From Holosporales bacterium (GTDB lineage: Bacteria > Pseudomonadota > Alphaproteobacteria > RUG11792): a stretch of 25,752 bases of DNA. Shown in pieces: positions 15,128-22,556 of this stretch (position 1 is its first letter; the number at the start of each line of letters is the position of its first letter). A model generated the notes under the pieces. It did not search any database. It saw only the letters and a program-made list of their open reading frames with translations, and had not been told where the DNA came from. The translations under genes were made by a program, and so were the position numbers. The stretch is taken from the NCBI GenBank assembly GCA_031262205.1, contig JAISID010000086.1:1-25752 (forward strand), in the 5' to 3' direction.

Positions 15128-15625
15128 ATGAGATTTACACATAAGAAATTGTTGACAGTTGTCGCTTTCGTTTCGCTTTTTATTGACTCGCCTTCCGCAG
15201 CGGTTCAAGACGCAACGCAAAACGCTATGCAAGCGCGACTTGAAAAACTGGAGCAAACCAATAAACAATTAATTGAATTGCTTAGCTCTCACGTAGAAAA
15301 AATTAACGATCTAACAGCTCTAATATTAAAAATGCAAGTACAATCAACCAGAGAAGGATTGGAAGACATTGGAGATAGGATAAACGCTATTCTTACGGAT
15401 TTCGCAAGTCGCGGTTTTATACTTGTAAATTTACCGGACGGCAGTTGGAGAATTTTGAATAAAAATGAAATCGGCAGTCTTGGAGAAAACAAAACGCAAA
15501 TAGGCGGCGGAAAATCTCTTTCTGCCGAAGAACAGTTGGCGTTAAGAAATACGACGGATCAATTAACGGCGGAATATAAAAAATCACCCAAAACAAAAGA
15601 AACTCCAAACGCTGTCGCTAGATGA
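15128..15625 (+). CDS. Secreted coiled-coil protein of unknown function
   Basis: This 165-residue protein begins with a Sec signal peptide (MRFTHKKLLTVVAFVSLF, likely cleavage after PSAA at about residue 25). A coiled coil follows from about 33 to 70 (MQARLEKLEQTNKQLIELLS) with leucine and isoleucine heptads, reminiscent of the trimerising N-terminal helix of CpoB/YbgF. After it comes a short folded part (ILVNLPDGSWRILNKNEIG, about 98-117) and a polar, lysine-rich tail. No lipobox is visible, so it is probably periplasmic or exported. The ATG at 15128 has GGGA eight bases upstream. The 64-base gap after tmk would allow co-transcription, but nothing shows a functional link. I do not recognise a named family. 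Confidence 0.65.
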   Translation: MRFTHKKLLTVVAFVSLFIDSPSAAVQDATQNAMQARLEKLEQTNKQLIELLSSHVEKINDLTALILKMQVQSTREGLEDIGDRINAILTDFASRGFILVNLPDGSWRILNKNEIGSLGENKTQIGGGKSLSAEEQLALRNTTDQLTAEYKKSPKTKETPNAVAR

Positions 15626-15640
15626 TTACAAATAAAATAG

Positions 15641-15710
15641 AAACTTATAAACGTCCTAAAATCCCATTTGCCGTTAATCAATTTTTTGGGAATTACATAC
15701 TTGACTAGCC
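15641..15710 (+). repeat. Dispersed intergenic repeat, diverged copy
   Basis: The segment ACGTCCTAAAATCCCATTTG followed by CCGTTAATCAA aligns with the left half of the copies at 16081 and 20596 (CTAAAA, then TCATTYGCARYTAATC). Similarity fades after 15690. Confidence 0.5.
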
Positions 15711-15931
15711 AATATAACTGTAATTTATAATAAAGGTATATATAAGCGTATAAAAATGTGTAAACGATTTAGTCTAGTTGATTTTTTAAACAATATCCAA
15801 AATTTTGAATCGTTAAGATTGGTAGACGGTACAAAACGTCCATATTGTGTAAAGTATAAATGTTTCCATATATAAGAAACCAACGCCTTATCGTTATCGT
15901 AATTACTATAAGCATTTTCAGTTAGAGTTAA

Positions 15932-15955
15932 TACGCATGTTAGGGGATGATTCCC
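15932..15955 (+). repeat. Copy of short intergenic motif GGGGATNATTCCC
   Basis: TACGCATGTTAGGGGATGAT continues into TCCC at 15952-15955. Its core is identical to the copies at 3191 (minus strand) and 16200 (plus strand). Confidence 0.55.
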
Positions 15956-16080
15956 ATAAACAAAACTGTTTTGGCTAGCGTGGTATGTAATTCCCAATTT
16001 TTTGATAGGAAACGGCGCTCGCTTCGGTTTCGTACAATTACCATTTTATGGAGCATTGAGGGCGATTCCGTAAAAAACTA

Positions 16081-16213
16081 GGGAATCCCCATACCCCAAC
16101 GCTCTAAAACATCATTCGCAGCTAATCAATTCTAATCGGTAATGATTTGCTCGTTTCAATTTGGTTCCTCGTATACAACCGTTATTTATAACGGGTATCG
16201 GGGGATGATTCCC
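16081..16213 (+). repeat. Dispersed intergenic repeat, fullest copy, with terminal inverted repeats
   Basis: The element starts GGGAATCCCCATACCCCAAC and ends GTATCGGGGGATGATTCCC, so its ends are imperfect inverted repeats of each other. The interior contains CTAAAACATCATTCGCAGCT and CTCGTATACAACCGTTATTT. The copy at 20596-20690 aligns over both halves but lacks about 37 internal bases. Length, intergenic position and terminal symmetry resemble a small non-autonomous (MITE-like) element. No transposase is present. Confidence 0.6.
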
Positions 16214-16333
16214 AAAAACTATCTCAAATAAATTATTCATATAGAATATATGTCTTCGGACTATTTCATAATAGGATTAATAACCTTGGCCAGCGTTAAC
16301 CTTGGCCCGCATTAGAAATAAACTAGAATTGGT

Positions 16334-17194
16334 TTAAGATTTAGAATCGGGAAAAGAGAATTCGAGTTGGTTGTTTTTATCCTTTACTTCAAGTACTTTT
16401 ATAATTCTATAAGAAGGCGGAGTAGAGTCATTGTATTCGGTAACTTCCAATAAACATTTTATTTTAGAGCCGCCGGATAATTTTATATAGCCGTCTTTAA
16501 TTTTTTGAGTAAATTCTAAGTCTGAAATTTTAGCTTCTATAGACCTAGATAAATCATCTTTGAATACCCACTTTGAATCTCCCATTAAATCTGGTTTTCT
16601 TACAGTAAGAGTATATTCAATCTCATATTTCTTAGGTATATTTTCAGTCGCAGTCGCCGAGTTTTTAATTATTTCATTGCATTCGTCTTTCGCGAGGGTT
16701 GTTTCGCCTGCGTTAGAGCTATACTTTATATGTTCCCTTTCCCCTTTTTCAACATTATTAATAATATTGACTACGGAATTTTTTATAACTGGATAATTAA
16801 TACATAAGTTCCCAATTCTTTTATCTACTGTTAATGATTCGCCTTGCTGATTTTCAAGTATTAATTTGTCTTTTTCATCTTTCAATGATTTAGGATTAGT
16901 TCCTTTTAAAAATTTTGTTATTTTTATCGCATAGTATATAGATTTAATAATATCCGCTACAACAGGCGCGTTTTGAAAAAGAGTTTTTGCTACTTCCGCT
17001 AACACGCAAAAATCAATCTCAAAAGAACCTTCTTTTAAACCTTGTATTTCGAGACGACAATCACAAGCAGGGGCAATTAATTGATTTAGATTTTGCGTTA
17101 AATCTGTAAAGTCATTAACTAGTTCTGAAAATAACTTAGCGTCTATGCTAGTTTTTCCTCCCAAAGTAATTATAAATTTATCTTCGCTTTTCAA
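16334..17194 (-). CDS. Unrecognised 286-residue cytoplasmic protein
   Basis: I cannot assign this protein to a family. It has no signal peptide. The N-terminal third (FIITLGGKTSIDAKLFSELV, then CRLEIQGLKEGSFEIDF) looks like a strand-helix-strand domain. A hydrophobic-amphipathic stretch (about 66-95, LAEVAKTLFQNAPVVADIIK) could be a helical hairpin or a membrane-peripheral segment. A lysine-rich middle (about 96-140) leads to a beta-rich C-terminal part (YEIEYTLTVRKPDLMGDSKW and SYRIIKVLEVK). The start used is TTG at 17194, about nine bases after GGA; no ATG is available close by. It lies downstream of psd-dedA on the same strand after a 50-base gap and beside the repeat-rich interval, so it may be an accessory gene. 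Composition is somewhat AT-rich. Confidence 0.65.
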   Translation of the reverse strand: MKSEDKFIITLGGKTSIDAKLFSELVNDFTDLTQNLNQLIAPACDCRLEIQGLKEGSFEIDFCVLAEVAKTLFQNAPVVADIIKSIYYAIKITKFLKGTNPKSLKDEKDKLILENQQGESLTVDKRIGNLCINYPVIKNSVVNIINNVEKGEREHIKYSSNAGETTLAKDECNEIIKNSATATENIPKKYEIEYTLTVRKPDLMGDSKWVFKDDLSRSIEAKISDLEFTQKIKDGYIKLSGGSKIKCLLEVTEYNDSTPPSYRIIKVLEVKDKNNQLEFSFPDSKS

Positions 17195-17244
17195 CGCTTT
17201 GTTCCAGTATACTATCGAAACTATTATTATAGTTTATTACGTAT

Positions 17245-17811
17245 TCATTTCTTACGTATTTTCATAAAAAGCATAAATAAGCAAAAGACAATCGCGATTA
17301 TAATCGGTATTGCGACTGAATAAGAACTAGAATTAAATTCTCCGTCTATCACGACGTCCGCTATAGTATAGCCTAGGAAGCACCCGACAAACGACCAGAC
17401 TAATCCAGAAAGAATATTAAATACAATGAATCTTGAAGGCTTGATTTTAGCCGAGCCTATAATTAAAGGGCTTACGGTTCTGATGCCGTATATAAATCTG
17501 AATGCGAATATGAAAAGGATATCCATTTTGTGAAGAAGCGAAAATGCTCTAGCTCTCGGTTTTTCAAGCCTCGGAAACTTTTTAACAAGCCAATCCGTTC
17601 CGACTTCGTAACCTATCCAGAACATAGCTTGATCGACTGCGACCGTTGTTACAAAGGCAAGAAAAAATATTTTAACTATAGACAAATGACCAAGAGCGGC
17701 GAATGCGCTTGCCGTTATAAGTATAACTTCGCCTTCAAAAATTGAGCCTAATAATACGGCAAGATAACCCCAGTCTCTAATAAAATCGAATATTGCCTTA
17801 TGTTCTAACAT
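17245..17811 (-). CDS. DedA-family (VTT-domain) membrane protein
   Basis: This is a 188-residue inner-membrane protein of the DedA/VTT family, whose members are implicated in lipid (undecaprenyl phosphate or phosphatidylethanolamine) flipping and membrane homeostasis. Visible family marks are FEGEVILITASAFAALGHLS (25-44), including the acidic E of the re-entrant helix, DQAMFWIGYEVG (60-71), and FRFIYGIRTVSPLIIG (about 104-119), the F-R-x3-G-x-R-T/P signature. Hydrophobic segments follow to a basic C-terminus (MKIRKK). The ATG at 17811 lies two bases after the psd stop codon, so the two are translationally linked. The link with phosphatidylethanolamine synthesis is consistent with a lipid role. 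Confidence 0.9.
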   Translation of the reverse strand: MLEHKAIFDFIRDWGYLAVLLGSIFEGEVILITASAFAALGHLSIVKIFFLAFVTTVAVDQAMFWIGYEVGTDWLVKKFPRLEKPRARAFSLLHKMDILFIFAFRFIYGIRTVSPLIIGSAKIKPSRFIVFNILSGLVWSFVGCFLGYTIADVVIDGEFNSSSYSVAIPIIIAIVFCLFMLFMKIRKK

Positions 17812-17813
17812 TC

Positions 17814-18545
17814 TTAAATAACGACGCCTTCCCTCGGGCTTCCTTTTTTAATTGAAACATCGCACAAAACGCTTTCTCCTCCCACCATTTTTTGGCCGTT
17901 AAATACCAAAGGAATCCCTCCGACCGGCAACCAAACGTCGCACCTACTGCCAAATCTAATTAATCCAAAAGTCTCTCCTTTATTTACTTCTTGACCCTCG
18001 TGAATGTTGCATACTATCCGTCTTGCAACCATTCCCGCTATTTGCGTGAATGCCATTACGTTTTCCGAGTCTCCGTTCATTTCGACAATCACAGTATTTC
18101 TTTCGTTGAAAACGCTGGCTTTATCAAGAGCCGCATTTAAGAAAGAACCAGGATAATAGGTAATGCTTCTTACTTTTCCCGACACTGGCAATCTATTAAT
18201 ATGCACGTCGAAAATACTTAAAAAAATACTGATTTTGTATCGCTGTTCTTCTCCCAAACCGATTTCCGCAGGAGGCGTTTCCAGGTTAACTCCACACACG
18301 ACGCCGTCCGCCGGGCTTACTATAAGGTTCTGCTCTAGAGGAACCGCCCTTTTAGGATTCCTAAAAAAGAAAGCGCAAAAACAAGTTAGTATAATTCCAA
18401 TAAACGCAAGAACAGATGAAAAAGTCGCGAAGATTAGCGACAAAACGGCTCCAATGCCGACAAATAAGAACCCCTCCTTATGAATAGTAAAATTGACTCC
18501 GCTAAAACTCATTTCCAAACCCGACAAACCGAAAGTTATATTCAT
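17814..18545 (-). CDS. psd: Phosphatidylserine decarboxylase proenzyme (short form)
   Basis: This enzyme makes phosphatidylethanolamine from phosphatidylserine at the inner membrane using a self-generated pyruvoyl group. The 243-residue proenzyme matches the short Psd class seen in Rickettsia and many alphaproteobacteria. Features are a hydrophobic N-terminal anchor (about 26-60), FFRNPKRAVP (60-69), VSPADGVVCG (76-85), the HINRLPVSGKV block (115-125) and the cleavage motif RFGSRCDVW (197-205). S200 would become the pyruvoyl cofactor; FGS replaces the more common LGS but keeps the Gly-Ser bond. In relatives psd is followed by pssA; here a DedA gene follows two bases later. The ATG at 18545 has GAAGGG upstream. 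Confidence 0.94.
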   Translation of the reverse strand: MNITFGLSGLEMSFSGVNFTIHKEGFLFVGIGAVLSLIFATFSSVLAFIGIILTCFCAFFFRNPKRAVPLEQNLIVSPADGVVCGVNLETPPAEIGLGEEQRYKISIFLSIFDVHINRLPVSGKVRSITYYPGSFLNAALDKASVFNERNTVIVEMNGDSENVMAFTQIAGMVARRIVCNIHEGQEVNKGETFGLIRFGSRCDVWLPVGGIPLVFNGQKMVGGESVLCDVSIKKGSPREGVVI

Positions 18546-18757
18546 AGTTTAGCACAGCCCTTCAATAAAGATAAAAGTTTTGTATTTATTTGTTTGCCAT
18601 GCATCGGATTTTGCCCGTATATGCAAATAATTTTCCAATCAAATCTTATTTGCCCCGAGAACCAACTTCGATTTACAAGCTGTGCATCCATCGTATGCGC
18701 TAAAAAACATAGCTTGCGAAGCCGTCAAGGCATCTTTTAAAGAATACTTGGAGAACG

Positions 18758-20554
18758 TTAAAATAATTTGGCGATTTCTTCCGCAGACATGCCGTTTTCT
18801 CGAAGCTGCATTTTTCTTGAAGCATGACGGGCTGGTTCATTGTTTGCGTTTATAAATTTTATTTTTGAAATTAAATCAAATTGGTTTTTCGATATTAGCT
18901 CGTTTAATATAACGCTAGATATTCCCCCCCAAATTCCTTCTTCCAAGAAGATTATTTTATCGTGTTTACAGGAGTATTTATAAAAGGTGTCAAAATCGAA
19001 GGGCAAAACAAATCTCGCATCGATTACGGTAGGACTCGATTTCGATGTTTCTACGGCTTCTAGAACGTTTGTCAATAAGTCTCCGCATGAAACAATCAGC
19101 GTTTTGGTTCCGTCCATGACGACTCTACTTCGCATTGAAAAGTCGTCGACGCATTCTAAATATTGAGCCTTCGCTTTAGGAAAACGTATTGCAATAGGCC
19201 CTTTATCGTATTCGTTTGCAAATTTAATCGCCGATTCTAGTTCGGAAACGGAAGAAGGAGCGGCTATAGCGAAATTTGGAAAATTCTGAAGGAGAGCGAC
19301 ATCGTAAATCCCAGAATGAGTTTTGCCGTCTTTACCAGGAAATCCAGCTTTGTCTATTATAAATTTCACGGGTAAATTTTGAAGAACTACATCGTGAAAT
19401 ATTTGGTCGAAACATCTCTGTAAGAACGTTGAATAAATACAAACGAAGGGCTTAAATCCTTGCGAAGCAAGGCCGGCGGCAAACGTTGCGGCATGTTCTT
19501 CCGCTATTCCGACGTCGAAAAATCTATCGGGAAATTCTTCGCTAAATTTTGTTAAACCATATCCGTTTTTCATAGCGGCCGTAATACATACAATCTTTTT
19601 ATCTTCCGCAGCTAGCTCGGCTATTTTAGAGCCGAATACGTCGCTATATTTTTTAGTCTTTAAGTTGTCGATTCCATGAAGATTTGTTGAATCCAACTCG
19701 GCGGCGGAATACCCTTTTCCCTTTTGAGTAATGACGTGGATAATAATCGGTTTGTAATTAGCCACGTCCCTAACGTTTTTAAAAACTTTAACTAAATCTT
19801 TAATATTATGTCCGTCGATTGGCCCCACATACTGGAATCCAAATTCTTCAAAAATATTATGTCCGCTGAATGAAGCGATTATATTTTTTATAAATTTTTC
19901 TATTCTCTGCGAAGTCTTTTGAGGCAATAAAGAAAGGAATTTGCTAATGCTTTTTCTGAGCAATAATCCTTTTTTGGAAGCTAGAAGTTTGGAAAGGTAC
20001 TTCCTCATAGCTCCCACCGTTTTAGAAATCGACATCTGATTATCGTTTAAAATAGCTATGAAATTCTTTTCGCCGTAGGCGTTATTTATCGCTTCGTAAA
20101 TCATGCCGCCGCTTAAAGAACCGTCTCCTAGAATGGAGATTATTTTAAAATTTTTACATTCTAGGTCTCTCGCTTTAGCAATTCCAAGAGCCGCACTTAA
20201 AGACGTTGAAGCGTGCCCCGCTATAAAATGATCATACTTGCTTTCGCTCGGGTCTGGAAAACCAGACGCTCCCGTTTCTTCTCTCAAATCTTCCATTAAT
20301 TTTCTTCGTCCCGTAAGGAGCTTATGAGCGTATGCCTGGTGCCCGACATCGAATATAAACTTATCGACTTCGCAATCAAAAACATAATGGGAAGCTACGA
20401 TAATCTCTACCGCTCCCAAATTTGAACCGAGATGACCGCCATTCTTTGACGTTATTCTAATGATTTCGCTTCGCAGATCTAGACACAATTCCTCCAGCTC
20501 CGCTAGAGACAATTTTTTAATATCGGACGGAGTAGAAATGCTATCTAATATCAT
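18758..20554 (-). CDS. dxs: 1-deoxy-D-xylulose-5-phosphate synthase
   Basis: This is the first enzyme of the non-mevalonate isoprenoid pathway. It condenses pyruvate with glyceraldehyde 3-phosphate using thiamine diphosphate and Mg2+. The 598-residue protein has NGGHLGSNLGAVE (38-50), DVGHQAYAHKLLTGR (69-83), the cofactor motif GDGSLSGGMIYEAINNA (143-159) with ILNDNQMSIS, the domain junction YVGPIDGHN, the catalytic-glutamate block DVGIAEEHAATFAAGLA, and KAGFPGKDGKTHSGIYDVAL. It is slightly shorter than the usual 620-640 residues because a loop after about residue 180 and the C-terminus are trimmed. The ATG at 20554 has a weak AGAAG site. It stands alone, whereas relatives often place it beside ispA/xseB. 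The region upstream contains a dispersed repeat. Confidence 0.96.
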   Translation of the reverse strand: MILDSISTPSDIKKLSLAELEELCLDLRSEIIRITSKNGGHLGSNLGAVEIIVASHYVFDCEVDKFIFDVGHQAYAHKLLTGRRKLMEDLREETGASGFPDPSESKYDHFIAGHASTSLSAALGIAKARDLECKNFKIISILGDGSLSGGMIYEAINNAYGEKNFIAILNDNQMSISKTVGAMRKYLSKLLASKKGLLLRKSISKFLSLLPQKTSQRIEKFIKNIIASFSGHNIFEEFGFQYVGPIDGHNIKDLVKVFKNVRDVANYKPIIIHVITQKGKGYSAAELDSTNLHGIDNLKTKKYSDVFGSKIAELAAEDKKIVCITAAMKNGYGLTKFSEEFPDRFFDVGIAEEHAATFAAGLASQGFKPFVCIYSTFLQRCFDQIFHDVVLQNLPVKFIIDKAGFPGKDGKTHSGIYDVALLQNFPNFAIAAPSSVSELESAIKFANEYDKGPIAIRFPKAKAQYLECVDDFSMRSRVVMDGTKTLIVSCGDLLTNVLEAVETSKSSPTVIDARFVLPFDFDTFYKYSCKHDKIIFLEEGIWGGISSVILNELISKNQFDLISKIKFINANNEPARHASRKMQLRENGMSAEEIAKLF

Positions 20555-20595
20555 CGGCTTCTATTTTAGAAAAATAATACTTAAACTTTCCACCG

Positions 20596-20690
20596 CAGGA
20601 AATCATACTTCAACATCCTAAAAATCTCATTTGCAATTAACCTTCTCGCATACAACTGTCGTTTATAGGATATCGCTTGCTTTCTCTAGG
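20596..20690 (+). repeat. Dispersed intergenic repeat, second full-length copy
   Basis: CTAAAAATCTCATTTGCAAT (20620 onwards) and CTCGCATACAACTGTCGTTT (20646 onwards) align with both halves of the element at 16081-16213, with a 37-base internal deletion. It lies between the divergent dxs and lptC genes. Confidence 0.55.
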
Positions 20691-20716
20691 AAAAACATAG
20701 ATTTTAATATACTACA

Positions 20717-20736
20717 AAACGCTTAAAAAAGCGTTT
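20717..20736. repeat. Short perfect hairpin between dxs and lptC
   Basis: AAACGCTT and AAGCGTTT form an 8-bp stem around AAAA. Without a clean T-run it is a weak candidate for a terminator or an operator in this divergent promoter region. Confidence 0.45.
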
Positions 20737-20833
20737 CACAATTATAATATGAGACTAAACGCGTTCAAAAACCAAGAAAATTGCAAGTTATATGTTATAC
20801 TAAAAACGACTCCGTTTATTAAGTCTTTTCACC

Positions 20834-21349
20834 TTGTTAATAAAGCTATTTAAACTCGCTTTACTTCTTTTAACAACTGGAATTGCTACTTTTTATATTA
20901 TACATAAATCTCAACCAAATCAAGAAATCGCTAAAGTTAGAAACCTTTCGACGGACGGGGAATCGATAGCTTTTAGAAAAAAACTGAAAAATGGAACTTT
21001 AACGCTCTCCGCGAAAAGCGCAAAGTTAAATGAAAAAGACGGTTCTATACTTTTGAAAAACGTACGCTCTGTTTTTTATAGTAAGCAGAAAGATATATCA
21101 GTTAGCTGCTCGTATTGTACGTTTAGAGTAAAAGAACGGAAAGCTTATTTAACCCGAGACGTCTGCCTAAAATCTTCCGAAACCGTTTGTTATACGAAAT
21201 CGGCAGTCGTAAACTTAGTCGACAATTCTATTTCAAGCAATTCAACCATACGCGGCTTGCGAAACGGCGTAAAATTCTTAGCCTCTGGTTTCCACTTAAA
21301 CGAGTCGGGGAAAATTACTTTAAAACGCGCCAAAATAGTAAAGAAATAG
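20834..21349 (+). CDS. lptC: LPS export ABC transporter periplasmic protein LptC-like
   Basis: This bitopic protein links the LptBFG transporter to the LptA bridge during lipopolysaccharide export. The 171-residue product has one N-terminal membrane anchor (LFKLALLLLTTGIATFYII, about 5-23) and a periplasmic beta-jellyroll part of repeating short strands (GTLTLSAKSAKLNEKDGSIL, KQKDISVSCSYCTFRVKE, then ISSNSTIRGLRNG), with the typical late GVKFLASGFHL element. Length and architecture match LptC; sequence similarity across this family is low. The start used is TTG at 20834 with no visible ribosome site, so the true start is uncertain, though the anchor needs to begin about here. Usual neighbours lptA and lptB are absent. 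Confidence 0.72.
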   Translation: MLIKLFKLALLLLTTGIATFYIIHKSQPNQEIAKVRNLSTDGESIAFRKKLKNGTLTLSAKSAKLNEKDGSILLKNVRSVFYSKQKDISVSCSYCTFRVKERKAYLTRDVCLKSSETVCYTKSAVVNLVDNSISSNSTIRGLRNGVKFLASGFHLNESGKITLKRAKIVKK

Positions 21350-21425
21350 AACCCCCTTCGTTTCGTCTCATAAAAGAAACTTGTAGCCAAGGGGCTATCT
21401 CTTAAAGAAAAGTTCAAATCAGGTT

Positions 21426-22181
21426 TTATATAATTTCCATAACGACTGGAGCGTGATCGGAAGCTCTCGTATTAGAACGAGGTTTTAAATCCACGCGACA
21501 ATTTTTAACGTTTACGTTTTCAGTCGTTAAAATATAGTCTAGCCTTAAACCGCGATTTTTAGAAAACCCATTTCGTCTATAGTCCCACCAAGAATAGATT
21601 TTTTTGTCTCCTGAAATTTCTCTTAAACGATCCGTAAAGCCGATATCCAATAATGCTGTAAACGCCAGGCGTTCCTCGTCCGTACAACAAACCTTGCCTT
21701 TCCAAAACTCTGGATCGTAAACGTCAAGGTCGTCTCTCGCAACGTTAAAATCCCCGCCTATTATGAAACCGTCTTGCTTTACGGCTTCTTTTAAATAGCT
21801 CGATAATTTATCCATAAATTCGAGCTTATAATTAAAAGCCTCGATCGAACCTCCGCCGTTTGGAACGTAAACGGAAGCAAGTCTATACCCGTTTATAAAG
21901 GCTTCTATATACCTAGCTTGCGAATCGTCGGTAAATATCTTGTTTCCAAGTTTCACGTCTTCAATTAAATGCTTAGATAAAATGGCGACGCCGTTATAAG
22001 TTTTTTGCCCGTAAACCGAGCAGTTATATCCAATATCTTCAAAAGGTTCATAGGGGAAAATGTCGTTCGCGCATTTCAACTCTTGAAGCAAAATAATATC
22101 TATTTCGTTTGAACGCAAAAACTCAACCGTTTGTTCGAAACGCACTCTAATGGAATTTACATTCCACGTCGCTATTCTCAT
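21426..22181 (-). CDS. xth: Exodeoxyribonuclease III
   Basis: This AP endonuclease and 3'-5' exonuclease acts in base-excision repair. The 251-residue protein has the full exonuclease III set: TWNVNSIR (5-12, N7), the metal ligand E34 in LLQELK, YNGVAILSK (62-70), GGDFNVARDDLDVYDP (142-157, with D144 and N146), YSWWDYRRNGFSKNRGLRLDYIL and the terminal SDHAPV with catalytic D242 and H243. The length is standard. It is convergent with lptC and separated from it by 76 bases. The 375-base gap upstream holds repeats that may separate it from gatB. Identity is clear. Confidence 0.95.
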   Translation of the reverse strand: MRIATWNVNSIRVRFEQTVEFLRSNEIDIILLQELKCANDIFPYEPFEDIGYNCSVYGQKTYNGVAILSKHLIEDVKLGNKIFTDDSQARYIEAFINGYRLASVYVPNGGGSIEAFNYKLEFMDKLSSYLKEAVKQDGFIIGGDFNVARDDLDVYDPEFWKGKVCCTDEERLAFTALLDIGFTDRLREISGDKKIYSWWDYRRNGFSKNRGLRLDYILTTENVNVKNCRVDLKPRSNTRASDHAPVVMEII

Positions 22182-22316
22182 ACTCTTAAATCTAGGAGAA
22201 AAACTATGTTTTATAAGTTTTGTAACACAACTTCATTAGAATGTTAAGTCTAACGCGGTAATCGCGCTCGTAAACCGCGTCTCTTTGAACATTGTGAAAA
22301 TGGAAATCACGCTAAA

Positions 22317-22474
22317 TTCCGCTTATAATTAGCGGCGGCGGTTTGTCTTTACCGAGCGTATTTTCAGCATATGATTGTAATTTGCAGAACATCAAGAAAC
22401 GATTCCATCAAGCAATTAATCTCCGACATCCTGCGAAGCAAGGTTTGTACGCGCGCCGCTAACTATAAGCGGAA
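22317..22474. repeat. Imperfect inverted repeat enclosing about 110 bp
   Basis: The left arm TTCCGCTTATAATTAGCGGC (22317 onwards, 24 bases) and the right arm CGCGCCGCTAACTATAAGCG (22452 onwards, 23 bases) are near-perfect reverse complements. Each arm also contains its own short GC palindrome (CCGCTTATAATTAGCGG). No open frame is enclosed. Confidence 0.65.
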
Positions 22475-22492
22475 AAAAAGACCGAGCTACCA

Positions 22493-22549
22493 GCGGAAAT
22501 TAATTGCAAATGAAAATAAGAATCGCAGCGGCGTTAGGAGATAATTCTC
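22493..22549 (-). repeat. Dispersed intergenic repeat, reverse-oriented copy
   Basis: Read on the minus strand it begins GAGAATTATCTCCTAACGCC and continues TTATTTTCATTTGCAATTAA, matching the left half of the copies at 16081 and 20596 and especially the copy at 25391-25451, with which it shares CAAATGAAAATAAG. Confidence 0.55.
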
Positions 22550-22556
22550 AAAATAT

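Larger units (their letters stand above)
15626..16333. other. Repeat-rich gene-free interval
   Basis: These 708 bases between the coiled-coil gene and the 286-residue minus-strand gene hold two copies of the dispersed repeat (15641-15710 and 16081-16213) and the short motif at 15932-15955. A 90-codon minus-strand open frame (15725-15997) spans the motif and is not supported as a gene. A direct repeat of CTTGGCC(C/A) occurs at about 16285 and 16302. Confidence 0.55.
22182..22556. other. Repeat-bearing gap between gatB and xth
   Basis: No protein gene is seen. The gap holds an inverted repeat with arms at 22317-22340 and 22452-22474, a reverse-oriented copy of the dispersed repeat (22493-22549) that runs up to the gatB stop, and smaller palindromes such as GCGCTCGTAAACCGC against GCGGTTTGTCTTTACCGAGCG. 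The xth promoter must lie here but I could not define it. Confidence 0.55.

Noticed and set aside
15725..15997. 90-codon minus-strand open frame in the repeat-rich gap
   Set aside because: It runs through a copy of the GGGGATNATTCCC motif, has no ribosome site, and its product has no recognisable pattern; it is better explained as chance in AT-rich DNA or as a relic.
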